Shown here piece by piece: positions 17,145 to 25,060 of a stretch of 64,000 nt of DNA. Under the pieces are notes generated by a model. It was not told the DNA's origin and did no database searches. It saw only the letters and a program-made list of their open reading frames with translations. The position numbers and the translations under genes were made by a program. The stretch spans positions 30,092-94,091 of the forward strand of contig NZ_SGWE01000003.1 in NCBI RefSeq assembly GCF_013337115.1. Reading direction: 5' to 3'. Position 1 is the first letter of the stretch, and the number at the start of each line of letters is the position of its first letter. The stretch comes from Deinococcus sp. JMULE3 (lineage in GTDB: Bacteria > Deinococcota > Deinococci > Deinococcales > Deinococcaceae).

Positions 17145-17692
17145 ACCTTCTCCAGATGCGAGTGCGGTTGCGACAGTTCCACAACGCCGACGTAGGCGGG
17201 CAGCTTGGTGGCGGCGCTTTGAGTCGTCTGTTTCTTCTTGAGTGCCACGCGCGAAGCCACGGTATTCCCCTGGCTGGCGCGCTCGATGCCGCTTACCTCA
17301 AGACGCGCTTTGCGTTGAAACAGAATTTCATCATCTTTTTCGCCCAGCCAGTAGTCTACACCCGTGCCTTTGCAGGAGCGGTCAACGACCGTGTACGGCG
17401 TGTTGGCCAGCAAAGTCAGGATGGCGATACCTGCCGCCGCTTCTTCCAGTGCTTCCTGCGGGTCGTTCCAAGTGCGCCTCATCTGATCTGTCACGGTGGT
17501 CGTCCAGTTCAGGACGGCTGGATTGCCAGCCACATCGCCGCCCATCGCCAGATCTACACCGGACGCATGTTGGTGTGCTTCCAGTCGCACGATGCAGGCC
17601 TGCACATGACACTCGCCTTTCGCAGCACTGATGCCGGGGATGCTTCCGTTCTGCAGCGCTTCTAATGTCAAGGCTGTCAGTGGCACCGTCAC
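17141..17692 (-). CDS. hypothetical protein, middle gene of a three-gene operon (183 aa)
   Basis: The start is GTG 17692, preceded by GAGGAGG at six bases and overlapping the stop of the 36-codon gene upstream (GTGA). A frame open further upstream to 17833 is unlikely to be coding. Near residue 125: SCKGTGVDYWLGEKDDEIL, then FQRKARLEVSGI. The D...(x)RK spacing recalls PD-(D/E)XK nucleases, but the acidic residue before the lysine is missing here (Q-R-K), so this is a weak hint only. Overlaps the next gene by four bases. Confidence 0.65.
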   Translation of the reverse strand: MTVPLTALTLEALQNGSIPGISAAKGECHVQACIVRLEAHQHASGVDLAMGGDVAGNPAVLNWTTTVTDQMRRTWNDPQEALEEAAAGIAILTLLANTPYTVVDRSCKGTGVDYWLGEKDDEILFQRKARLEVSGIERASQGNTVASRVALKKKQTTQSAATKLPAYVGVVELSQPHSHLEKV

Positions 17693-17799
17693 GCCCTCCT
17701 CCACGTCACAACATCGAAGTCTTGTAAGCGCAACTGACGCTGCGTGAGGTTTTGCCGCGAGATGATCTGCATGGCTGGTGCAATTGGCTGTGGCTGCAT
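17689..17799 (-). CDS. short leader gene of the three-gene operon (36 aa)
   Basis: ATG 17799 has GGAG six bases upstream (CCGGAGCAAACATG). It encodes 36 residues (MQPQPIAPAMQIISRQNLTQ, then RQLRLQDFDVVTWRRA) and its TGA overlaps the GTG of the next gene. The coupling and good ribosome-binding site suggest a genuine small protein rather than a chance frame. It could be a leader peptide, an antitoxin-like partner or a small subunit; nothing decides between these. Confidence 0.5.
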   Translation of the reverse strand: MQPQPIAPAMQIISRQNLTQRQLRLQDFDVVTWRRA

Positions 17800-17827
17800 G
17801 TTTGCTCCGGAAAAACGCGATACACCC

Positions 17828-17868
17828 GGACATGAAAAGTCACCGCTCGCGCGGCTGCATTCATGTCC
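17828..17868. promoter_or_regulatory. operator-like inverted repeat upstream of the three-gene operon
   Basis: GGACATGAA (17828-17836) and its exact complement TTCATGTCC (17860-17868) are separated by 23 bases, 29 to 69 bases upstream of the operon's first ATG. The half-sites are spaced 32 bases centre to centre, about three helical turns, as for a dimeric or looping regulator. A small GC hairpin (17879-17897) follows. Nothing else is recognised in 17869-18004. Confidence 0.5.
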
Positions 17869-18004
17869 GAGCTCAGGAAGCCCCTCTCTCGGGGGCTAGA
17901 AACGCATCGGCAAGCGCAGAGTACGGGGTTCGCACAGGCGCCGCAACCCAATTCGCCCGCATAGTCACGCAGGTCAGTCGGAACGGCGCAAGACGTCCGA
18001 TAGT

Positions 18005-18400
18005 TCAGGGCACCAGGGGCGGCCAGAACCGCAGCACGGGCAGACTGCCCCGCGCGGCCCGGTACCCCGCCAGATCCGCACTCCCGATCCGCGCCCCAGG
18101 CCCCCCGGTGAATGTCGCCTGCAGGGCGCTGCCCTCCGGGATCTCCGGCAGGACGCACCCCCACCGGACAGCGTTCACCGCCTGGCACCAGCGCGCCGCG
18201 TCCCCGGTCGGTGTCAGGTCAACACCACGAATCCGCAAGGCCACGCCGTCGCCCTTCCGGGTCGGGTCGCCGGTCAGCGGCCCCGGGCCGGGGTTCCCCA
18301 CCGTGACGGTCAGGCCCTGCACCGTGACGGTCGACCGCTCCGGGGGGAGGCCGCACGCCGTGAAGAGCACCGCCACCAGGACCAGCAGCGCCCGCTTCAC
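18005..18400 (-). CDS. phage-region lipoprotein (131 aa)
   Basis: GTG 18400 overlaps the upstream stop (GTGA). A short signal sequence ends in the lipobox LFTAC near residue 16. The rest is beta-rich with a CQAVNAVRWGC cysteine pair that could form a disulfide. Last gene of the minus-strand prophage late operon, behind the lysis genes. It may alter the cell surface or take part in lysis; no family recognised. Confidence 0.65.
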   Translation of the reverse strand: MKRALLVLVAVLFTACGLPPERSTVTVQGLTVTVGNPGPGPLTGDPTRKGDGVALRIRGVDLTPTGDAARWCQAVNAVRWGCVLPEIPEGSALQATFTGGPGARIGSADLAGYRAARGSLPVLRFWPPLVP

Positions 18401-19284
18401 GCGGCACCGTCCAGCACGTCGCGCGCCGCGTCGAGCAGCCGCCCGCGGTTCTCGTCGCTGAGGTACGTGCTGCCGTCCGCGAGATCCGCGATCACCGGCG
18501 CGAGGCGGATGGCCAGCTCTGCCGCCTGCGCGGCCGTGAGCTGTTCGGGCAGCAGCTCGGCGAGGATCTGCCGCAGGGTGGCCAGCACCGCCGGAGCCAG
18601 GGCGCGGACCGGACCGAGGAACGGAGTGGGGCTGCCGCCCATCATCCCGAGGGCCACCACTGCGTCCATGCCACGCTGAGCAGGCACGCCCATGGCCCGC
18701 ATGGCGCGTGCCGCCTCGGCTTCCTGGAAGGCCGCAGCGGGCGGCGCGGCAGGGTCACCCTCACGCGTTCCCGCAGTCTGCGCCGCTGCCGCCGCGCTGC
18801 CCGTCTGAGTGTCCGCGGCGGCCCGATCGGGGAAGATCCATTTCGTCAGGGTCCGCAGGCTGTTCCACCCGGCGATCGACACGAGGCCCGCCAGCAGGCC
18901 GTTCACCAGCGTGACCGGCAGATCCGCGGCCGTGAACGCCACGCCGCCCGGCAGGGCGCTCACCGCCAGCCGCGCGACCACGCTGCCGCCCAGGCCGATC
19001 ACGAACGCCAGGGTGCGCCACCGCCACGGCTTCCAGTCCAGGGGCGGCTCCCGCTTCGCCGCGTCCTGCTTCCACGCTTCCACCAGGCCGAATACAACAG
19101 CGCCCAGTGCAAACGGGTTGCTCGCCATGGTCCGCAGCCAACCGAGCGGGTCCGCACCCATGTCCGGCAGGCCCTCCTGTGCGAAGGCGTACCCGCAGCT
19201 CAGCAGCGCCAGTGCGAAGAACCACCGCAGCTGCGCGTCGAGCAGCAGGCCTGCGCCCGTCATCCAGTTCACGACTCGTTTCAT
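18397..19284 (-). CDS. phage membrane protein (295 aa)
   Basis: The start is ATG 19284 with AGGG upstream. At least four hydrophobic segments lie in the first 150 residues (for example WFFALALLSCGYAFA, FALGAVVFGLVEAW, LAFVIGLGGSVVARLAV, LVNGLLAGLVSIAGW). An alanine-rich hydrophilic linker and a helical C-terminus follow. Located directly behind the endolysin gene, so it may be a holin or lysis accessory, but it is long for a holin. Inference only. Confidence 0.65.
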   Translation of the reverse strand: MKRVVNWMTGAGLLLDAQLRWFFALALLSCGYAFAQEGLPDMGADPLGWLRTMASNPFALGAVVFGLVEAWKQDAAKREPPLDWKPWRWRTLAFVIGLGGSVVARLAVSALPGGVAFTAADLPVTLVNGLLAGLVSIAGWNSLRTLTKWIFPDRAAADTQTGSAAAAAQTAGTREGDPAAPPAAAFQEAEAARAMRAMGVPAQRGMDAVVALGMMGGSPTPFLGPVRALAPAVLATLRQILAELLPEQLTAAQAAELAIRLAPVIADLADGSTYLSDENRGRLLDAARDVLDGAA

Positions 19285-19352
19285 GTCACCCTCCCAGGGG
19301 TCAAGGCGGGCGGCCACCCCGCGCTGGAGGTGGCCGCCCTGGTCGGTGAGGT

Positions 19353-20159
19353 TCAGCGCTCGGCGATCCAGATCCGCGTGAGGTCGGTCGCGTTGACGAC
19401 CGTGCCGCCCGGCAGGGTGGTGCGCTGCCCGGCCACGTCGCGCCAGCCCCCCGCGCCGTCCGGCACGAGCACCACCGGACCGGGCACGGTCGGCTTCACG
19501 ACGATCCCCGTCGTCGGCGCAGGAGCGGGGGCGGGGGCGGGCGTGGGTTTCGGGGCGCTGCCCTGCCCGCGTGCCATCGCGTCGCGCCACGCGGGCTGCC
19601 GGACACCCGGCAGCGGATCAGTCCACTGGAAGTGCATCCCGTCCTCGTAGGGATCGGTCCACAGGCCGCCCCACTCCCAGCCGCATTCCTGGAACACCCG
19701 CACCACGTCCCGGTCGATCTGCTGCTGCGCGAGCGGCACCCCGTACGCGTTCCAGGCCGCGTCGACGTCGAACGCCGCGCCGAACGCGTGCACGCTCAGG
19801 GGCCGGCTGCGGTCGTGGCCCATGTGCCGGAACGCGGCCGCGCCGTTGAAGGTCCGCAGCCGCCCGGCCAGCCCGCGCCGGTTGACTTCCGCCCAGGTGG
19901 CGATCAGCGGCGCAGCCACCAGGCGGTGCACCGTCACGCCGCTCACCGCCTTCCCGCCCAGCAGCGGCCAGTGGGGGAGCTTCTCGGCAGGGATGGTCGT
20001 GAGGTTCTCCCGCGCCCAGGCGGGGCTGGGTGTGAACCACGCGCCGCCCTGCGGACTGGGACCAGCGCCGGGTCCCTCGGGGTTGCCGTAGGCCGCGATC
20101 AGGGACGCCGCGGTCGCGCCGCTCGGTCGCGCGGCGATCAGTGCTTTCCAGTCGGTCAT
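19353..20159 (-). CDS. endolysin, M15-type D-Ala-D-Ala peptidase
   Basis: 268 residues from ATG 20159 (MTDWKALIAARP), overlapping the upstream stop. The zinc-peptidase signature of family M15 is visible: SVHAFGAAFDVD near residue 122 (first His and Asp ligands) and EDGMHFQW near 175 (last His). A proline/alanine-rich linker (PAPAPAPAPTT) leads to a short C-terminal beta domain, probably cell-wall binding. It cleaves peptidoglycan peptide stems to release phage. Neighbours are small membrane proteins that complete a lysis cassette. Confidence 0.88.
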   Translation of the reverse strand: MTDWKALIAARPSGATAASLIAAYGNPEGPGAGPSPQGGAWFTPSPAWARENLTTIPAEKLPHWPLLGGKAVSGVTVHRLVAAPLIATWAEVNRRGLAGRLRTFNGAAAFRHMGHDRSRPLSVHAFGAAFDVDAAWNAYGVPLAQQQIDRDVVRVFQECGWEWGGLWTDPYEDGMHFQWTDPLPGVRQPAWRDAMARGQGSAPKPTPAPAPAPAPTTGIVVKPTVPGPVVLVPDGAGGWRDVAGQRTTLPGGTVVNATDLTRIWIAER

Positions 20160-20497
20160 GGTGCTCCTCTGCCCATGCGCGCCAGCAGTTCGCGCGCGCG
20201 GGTCTGAATCCAGTCGGGTGGGAACTGCCCACTCACCACGTCCCGGAGGAAGTCCAGCAGAGTCCGGCGGTCGGCGCGCAGTTCCTCCAGTTCCGTTTCC
20301 ACCTTCCCGAGCCGCTCGTTGGTGCTTTTCAGCTCGGTTTTCATCTCCTGCAGGTCCCGGCGCACCCGGTCGTTTTCCGACACGAGCCGCGTCCAGGCGC
20401 TGTCCTTGCTCTTGCCGAGGTACGTCCACACGCCGGTCAGGGCGACCGTGCCCGCCGTGGTCCACCCGAGGATCTTGCCGATCAGTTCTAGATCCAC
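20156..20497 (-). CDS. small membrane/coiled-coil phage protein (113 aa)
   Basis: One N-terminal hydrophobic helix (about 5-27), then a long charged coiled coil (RVRRDLQEMKTELKSTNERL, then GKVETELEELRADR). This layout (single anchor plus coiled coil) is typical of phage lysis-cassette accessory proteins placed just before the endolysin. GTG start; its stop overlaps the endolysin start. Confidence 0.7.
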   Translation of the reverse strand: MDLELIGKILGWTTAGTVALTGVWTYLGKSKDSAWTRLVSENDRVRRDLQEMKTELKSTNERLGKVETELEELRADRRTLLDFLRDVVSGQFPPDWIQTRARELLARMGRGAP

Positions 20498-20501
20498 GCC
20501 G

Positions 20502-20876
20502 TCACCGGACCCCGGTGCCGAGCGCGGCCGCCACGGCTTTCAGATCCACGCTGGTCCACTGCGCGTGCAGGGCCAGCACGGCGCACAGGACCGACATGGG
20601 ATTCCAGCCGCTGGCGAGGTACGCCGCGATGCCGACTGTCACCAGCCAGATCACGCTCAGCTGGCACAGCAGCATCCCGATCCGCGCCTTGCGGGTCTGC
20701 GCCAGCGGGAGGCCGGTCGCGCCGAGCAGGGCGGGCCACACCCACACGGGGATGTGCAGCCCGCCCCAGATCTCCAGCGGCCACAGGCTGGCCTTCTCGA
20801 CGGGCACGGCGAGGTAGACAGCCAGGGCAAGCAGCGCGTGCCCCAGCAGCACCTGCGTGCGGTACGGCCGCAGCAT
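20502..20876 (-). CDS. holin-like multi-helix membrane protein (124 aa)
   Basis: Start at ATG 20876 (MLRPYRTQVLLGHALLA), overlapping the previous stop (ATGA). Three to four hydrophobic segments fill most of the protein. Size, topology and position two genes before the endolysin fit a holin, which would form the membrane lesion that lets the endolysin out. No sequence family was recognised, so the role is inferred. Confidence 0.6.
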   Translation of the reverse strand: MLRPYRTQVLLGHALLALAVYLAVPVEKASLWPLEIWGGLHIPVWVWPALLGATGLPLAQTRKARIGMLLCQLSVIWLVTVGIAAYLASGWNPMSVLCAVLALHAQWTSVDLKAVAAALGTGVR

Positions 20877-21256
20877 CACCACCACGTCGGCACCCCCGTC
20901 AGGACGTTCACCCACTGATTCGGCGCGGGCCGGTCCTGCACCTGCGCGCCGGGGAAGATCCACCAGTCGATCCGCCGCGGGAAGCCCGCGCCCATGCGGA
21001 AGTACCCGATGGGTGGGATGCGGCCACCGTTCCGCGTGATGATCCGCGTATACCTGAGTTCATTCGGCGGGCAGGTAGGCGGCAGCTCGATCCGCACCTG
21101 GTACTGCCCCAGGATGCTGCGCGGCCCGGTCAGCCGCGCGGTGGCGGCGCAGCTGGGGGCATCGGAGGGGTTCAGGGCCAGTTCGGCCACGGCGACCGGC
21201 AGAACCAGCAGGGCCGCGCTGACGAGAAGAAGGAGGGCCAGTGGCCTGCGTCGCAT
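20876..21256 (-). CDS. secreted phage-region protein (126 aa)
   Basis: ATG 21256 (MRRRPLALLLLVSAALLVLP) with GAGGTG six bases upstream. A classical signal peptide is followed by a domain of about 95 residues with one CAATA and one CPPNE cysteine. Probably exported and disulfide-bonded. Part of the lysis/host-surface group at the 3' end of the late operon. Confidence 0.65.
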   Translation of the reverse strand: MRRRPLALLLLVSAALLVLPVAVAELALNPSDAPSCAATARLTGPRSILGQYQVRIELPPTCPPNELRYTRIITRNGGRIPPIGYFRMGAGFPRRIDWWIFPGAQVQDRPAPNQWVNVLTGVPTWW

Positions 21257-21333
21257 GGTGATCACCTCGTGCCCGGCGGAAAGGAAGGCGCGCCCCGGGC
21301 CGGGCAGCCGGGGCGCGTGAACGTGGGCGGGGT

Positions 21334-21751
21334 TCAGAGTTCGGGTGGGTTCGTGCACGTCGCGGGCCGGTCGTCAGGCAGACCCAGGGGCGCGACGGTG
21401 GCGCCGCAGGCCTGCAGGTACCGGGGCACGTACGCCGCGTCGGGCGATGGCGAGGCAGTGCGCCGCCTCATGTGCGCTGACCTCCGGCGTCAGCAGGCGG
21501 TCGTACATGACGTGCACTTCGCACACGCCGTCCGGACGCATCCACGCCGTCCCGAGGACGTACCCCGCGATGCCGCCCGGCCGCGCGTACCGGTCCAGGG
21601 CCGCCTGGTCGATCTCGGCATGCCACTCGATGGGCACGTCCGGCCAGGGCCGCGTGACCAGCGGCGAGGGTGGCGCAGGCGCGGGCCGTCCGACAGTCGA
21701 CTGGCCGCACCCCGTGAGGAGCGCGGCCAGCAGCCCCAGCATCCACCTCAC
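21334..21751 (-). pseudogene. lipoprotein metallopeptidase-like gene with probable frameshift
   Basis: GTG 21751 overlaps the upstream stop. A lipoprotein signal ends in LLTGC near residue 17. VSAHEAAHCLA near residue 94 is an HExxH zinc-peptidase motif. The open frame then ends at 21374 after a low-complexity arginine tail (125 codons), whereas the +1 frame continues to 21334 with a far more natural sequence (SPDAAYVPRYLQACGATVAP, then LGLPDDRPATCTNPPEL). A frameshift between about 21445 and 21470 would join them into one protein of about 138 residues. Either a real mutation, a sequencing error or programmed shifting. Confidence 0.55.
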
Positions 21752-22074
21752 GCGGTCGGCGCCCGCATGGACAGCGGCGCGAACTGCGCGGTGTCCCAGT
21801 CGACTGGCATCACCTCGGCCCACACGAGCGTCAGGAACATCTCCCAGATCGCCACGCGATCTTCCTCGGTCCACGGGTAGCACAGCGCCACGCGGGAGCC
21901 GTCGCCGGACACGTTCGGCTCGCCCGTCAGGGTGCCGCTGGGCAGCTCGATGGGCTGCACGAACGTGCGCCGGCCGATGGTGCGGGTGGTGGCAGACACG
22001 TACTCGTCGCGGTCCACAATGGCGATGTTGCCGGGGTCGGTGGGGGTGGTCTGGGTCGGGTCGGTCAGGGTCAT
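21748..22074 (-). CDS. hypothetical phage tail-region protein (108 aa)
   Basis: ATG 22074 overlaps the stop of the LamG-like gene (ATGA), and its own stop overlaps the next start. Threonine/aspartate-rich N-terminus, beta-rich middle, and a C-terminal helix (RVAIWEMFLTLVWAEVM). No family recognised. Same operon as the tail-fibre genes. Confidence 0.6.
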   Translation of the reverse strand: MTLTDPTQTTPTDPGNIAIVDRDEYVSATTRTIGRRTFVQPIELPSGTLTGEPNVSGDGSRVALCYPWTEEDRVAIWEMFLTLVWAEVMPVDWDTAQFAPLSMRAPTA

Positions 22075-23267
22075 ACGGTCACTCCTCGTCGGCTCAGGTG
22101 GTTACGGATGAAGCGGTAGGCGCGCATGACCTCGGCGTCCGACAGGGCGCGGTCATGCCTGGAGAACCAGCTCTGGATGCCCGAGCCGGTATGCGCGATG
22201 GAAGCGGCGTACATGCCCAGCCGGGCGACTGAGGCCGCCACGGGCAGGAATGCGCGAGGGTTCTGGACCGTGCGGGTGCGTTCGCCCGCGCGGTACCAGC
22301 GGACCTCCCCGGCGGCGTAGTCCACCGTCACGGCGCACAGGTCGCCCACGTTGACGGCCGGTGAACTGGCCGTGATGCGGGTCACGCCGTCCGCCAGTTG
22401 GATGGTCAGCACCCCGCCAGAGGTGTACACCCACAGGTACGGCGCGGCGCCGCCGCTCTGCGTCCCCTGGCTGTACACGGTCGCCACGTCGTTCGCGCGC
22501 CCGGACAGGGCTGGGCCGGGCACGCGGAACATCAGCGTTTCCCCGCTGGCTCCGGCAGGGGCGTTCAGGCTCACGTAGTCGTCCACGCCGTCGAAGTTCA
22601 GGCCGTATGGCCCCCACGTCGGATCGTTGCTGTCGGCGGTCGCGGCGCTGCCCAGCGTCCCGGCGCGGGTCGGGTCCGAGCGGAAGGTCGGGAGGGTCTG
22701 CAGGTCGGTGGTGCGCTCGTAGGTCGCCGCTGCGTCCGCGCGCAGGTGGAACGCGGTGACGCGGAACCCGCGCCCGCTCTGGGCGGTGTACCGCACCACC
22801 CCGAAGTAGTTGCCGGGCGCGCTGCTGCTCGTCGTGGCGCGTATCCACACCCGGTACAGGCCGCCGCCGAGGTTCTCGACCCCGCTGTTGGCAGCGCTGG
22901 CCGTGATGGCATTGTTCGCCAGCACCAGCGAGAAGTCCGCTGCCGGATCGCTCGACGAACCGAGGACCGGCGCCCCGCCGCCATCCATCTTCACGACGAC
23001 GCCGATGGTGTACGCGGTGCTGGGCAGGATGCCCAGGGCGGTGGAGTAGGCGTACTGCGCGCCGGTCGGCACGCCCGCCGGAAACACGAGCCACGCGGCG
23101 TACCCGTTGCTCCCGGCGACCTCCGTGATGGCAGGGGCGCCGCCCCTGACCATGCTGGCGAGCGGCCCTTCGCTGAGTGGCGTCAGGTTCGGGGCGCTGA
23201 AATCGTAAGCGGCGACGAGCCCGGCCAAGGGGAGGCTCAGCGCAGCGGCCAGGACCGCCCGCGTCAC
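22071..23267 (-). CDS. phage tail appendage protein with LamG/concanavalin-like domain
   Basis: 398 residues from GTG 23267 (VTRAVLAAALSLPLAGLVAA), overlapping the upstream stop. The middle part (about 60-190) has GVENLGGGLYRVWIRAT and GRGFRVTAFHLR, typical of beta-sandwich modules in phage appendages. The C-terminal part (about 215-398) has LNFDGVDDYVSL, DLCAVTVDYAAGEVRWY and RLGMYAASIAHTGSGIQSWF, a LamG-like carbohydrate-binding fold. Likely a receptor-binding or tail-fibre component. The hydrophobic N-terminus resembles a signal peptide, unusual for a virion protein. Confidence 0.75.
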   Translation of the reverse strand: MTRAVLAAALSLPLAGLVAAYDFSAPNLTPLSEGPLASMVRGGAPAITEVAGSNGYAAWLVFPAGVPTGAQYAYSTALGILPSTAYTIGVVVKMDGGGAPVLGSSSDPAADFSLVLANNAITASAANSGVENLGGGLYRVWIRATTSSSAPGNYFGVVRYTAQSGRGFRVTAFHLRADAAATYERTTDLQTLPTFRSDPTRAGTLGSAATADSNDPTWGPYGLNFDGVDDYVSLNAPAGASGETLMFRVPGPALSGRANDVATVYSQGTQSGGAAPYLWVYTSGGVLTIQLADGVTRITASSPAVNVGDLCAVTVDYAAGEVRWYRAGERTRTVQNPRAFLPVAASVARLGMYAASIAHTGSGIQSWFSRHDRALSDAEVMRAYRFIRNHLSRRGVTV

Positions 23268-24259
23268 CCGGTTACCACGGTCAGGGTCAGCGTGGTCGCG
23301 GCCGCCTGGGCGACATACGCGCCGGGGACGCCCGAGCGGAAGCGCACGCGGCCCTTGCGCCAGAGGTCGTTGGGCTCCAGGGTGATCGCCCGGTTGGCCG
23401 TGACCTTGAAGGTCAGGGCGTTCCCGAAGCGGTCGTACACCGGAAGCCACGTCGCGCCCCCGTCCGTGCTGTGCTCCAGGGACAGGTCGGCAGCGGACCA
23501 GTTCAGGCTGACGTCGATCATGGTGACGGTCTGCGTGTTGAGCAGGATCGGGTCGCTGGCGGTGCCGTTCGTCGGGATGTTCAGCACGATGATGGCCGGG
23601 ATGTCCGGGTTGAGCTTGACCTGCAGCGTGCCCTGGAGGGCGTTGCGGATGGCGACCTGGGTGGCCTCGGTGCCCAGCAGGCCCACGGCCGTCTGGAGGG
23701 CGGTGAGGATGGTGTTTGCGGACGTTTGCAGGGCGCTGGTCGCCGCCCCGGCGGGCAGGGGCAGGGACGCGGCGCTGACGGGTTGCGCCTCAGTCTTGGC
23801 GGCCTGCGCGGCCAGCAGCACGCGGATCTGCTCGTCCTTCGCCAGGATCTCGGTGAGCTTCGAGAGGACGTTGTCGTCCTTCAGACCCAGACTGCCGAGC
23901 AGGGTCTCGATGCCGTCAGTGTTGCTGTTCAGGCTCCCGAGTAGGGTCTCGACGCCGTCGTTGTAGCTGGTCAACTGGGTCAGCAGCGTGTTGGACTGCT
24001 GCGCGAACACTTCCAGGCCGTCCGTGTTGCCGCTCATCACCTGCAGGGCGCTCACGGCCAGGAGGACCTGCGCCAGGATCTCCTGCTGCGTCGCCTCGCG
24101 GGCGCTGTCCGGGTCGCTGGTCGCGCCGGGCGGGAACGCGACGGGCAGGGGATTGTTCGCGCCCAGCATGCGCGCCTGCCCGTCCACGCCTTCGAGCGCC
24201 AGGGCAACCGCGCCGCTTTTCCAGAGGTTCAGGGCGTTCCGGGGTGGGACTTCACTCAT
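23264..24259 (-). CDS. phage tail structural protein with internal repeat (331 aa)
   Basis: ATG 24259 with AGGAGA upstream. The central helical region (about 75-200) contains a near-tandem repeat, DGVETLLGSLNSNTDGIETL followed by LGSLGLKD, and continues as a long coiled coil. The C-terminal 100 residues form a beta domain (SLEHSTDGGATWLPVYDRFG). This stalk-plus-head layout fits a trimeric tail-tip or fibre-base protein. Confidence 0.65.
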   Translation of the reverse strand: MSEVPPRNALNLWKSGAVALALEGVDGQARMLGANNPLPVAFPPGATSDPDSAREATQQEILAQVLLAVSALQVMSGNTDGLEVFAQQSNTLLTQLTSYNDGVETLLGSLNSNTDGIETLLGSLGLKDDNVLSKLTEILAKDEQIRVLLAAQAAKTEAQPVSAASLPLPAGAATSALQTSANTILTALQTAVGLLGTEATQVAIRNALQGTLQVKLNPDIPAIIVLNIPTNGTASDPILLNTQTVTMIDVSLNWSAADLSLEHSTDGGATWLPVYDRFGNALTFKVTANRAITLEPNDLWRKGRVRFRSGVPGAYVAQAAATTLTLTVVTG

Positions 24260-24286
24260 CGGGTCTCCTCTCCGGCTGCAAGGGAA

Positions 24287-24318
24287 GGCCCCCACCGCGC
24301 CGGACGACGGTGGGGGCC
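24287..24318 (-). terminator. intra-operon terminator/attenuator hairpin
   Basis: GGCCCCCACCG (24287-24297) and its exact complement (24308-24318) around a ten-base loop, in the 78-base gap between the tail genes at 24338-25060 and 23264-24259. No T tract. It may reduce read-through into the distal host-interaction and lysis genes. Confidence 0.6.
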
Positions 24319-24337
24319 AGAACGAGACGAGGTGCGA

Positions 24338-25060
24338 TCAGACGGGTGGGCCACCCGCGCTTTCCAGCGCCATGGGTGTCCCGTACCACTCCCCCTGGTG
24401 GAACACGCGCAGCACCGGCACCTGCCCGGCCTCCAGGACCAGTTCCGTGTGTCCCTCGCGGAACGCGTACCCTGACGGTCTCCGCACCACTGGCATGGCC
24501 GCCGGGCCGATCGGACCCGGCGCGGCCACCACCGGCGTCGGCGTCAGGTTCGCGCCCACCAGCACGCCGGGGAGCACCACGCCGTTTTCGTCCCGCACCT
24601 CCGCGCTCAACGTCGAGATCACCGCCCCGTTCGCGCTGGGCAGGCTGATCGGCGGGGTCAGCGTGACGCGCACATGGTCGCCGTTGTGCCCGAACAGGAA
24701 CGGCGGCGTGTGGATGAGCGCGAAGCCATTTTCTTCCGTCACGCCGGTCACCTCGATGGGGATCGCCGCACGCATGGTCAGCACCTCCACCTGCACGTTC
24801 TGGGCGCTCAGGCCAGTGGCGCCCTGAAGGGAGAGGCCGACGTAGCTGCCCGGGCCGGTCAGGTCGGCGGTCGGGGTGAGAAGCACCCGGCTGACCAGTG
24901 CGGGGGTGGTCGAGCCGGGCAGCTGAATACCGGCGTAGTGGGCGTCGCTCAGTGCGCCCGCGGCGGGGGCCGCGCCACCCCCACTGCTCTGCTCCAGGGC
25001 GGTGAGGCGGGCGGCGTGGGCCAGGAACTGCTGTTTGGTGGGGTAGGGTCCGGCAGGCAT
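24338..25060 (-). CDS. phage tail fibre-associated protein (240 aa)
   Basis: ATG 25060 overlaps the preceding stop by one base (TGATG). A helical N-terminus (KQQFLAHAARLTALEQ) leads into a glycine/alanine linker and then a beta-rich region, with GPIGPAAMPVV near residue 180. No enzymatic motif. Position right after the collagen-like fibre suggests a tail-tip or fibre-tip role. Confidence 0.6.
   Translation of the reverse strand: MPAGPYPTKQQFLAHAARLTALEQSSGGGAAPAAGALSDAHYAGIQLPGSTTPALVSRVLLTPTADLTGPGSYVGLSLQGATGLSAQNVQVEVLTMRAAIPIEVTGVTEENGFALIHTPPFLFGHNGDHVRVTLTPPISLPSANGAVISTLSAEVRDENGVVLPGVLVGANLTPTPVVAAPGPIGPAAMPVVRRPSGYAFREGHTELVLEAGQVPVLRVFHQGEWYGTPMALESAGGPPV

Noticed and set aside
17935..17990. 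Possible tRNA remnant (GGTTCG-like word) as an attachment site
   Set aside because: No acceptor stem or anticodon arm can be built around it, and no repeat of it is found at the right end of the prophage.
17706..18188. 160-codon minus-strand frame between the three-gene operon and the prophage
   Set aside because: Arginine/glycine-rich, no start site, overlaps the lipoprotein gene end and the operator-like palindrome.
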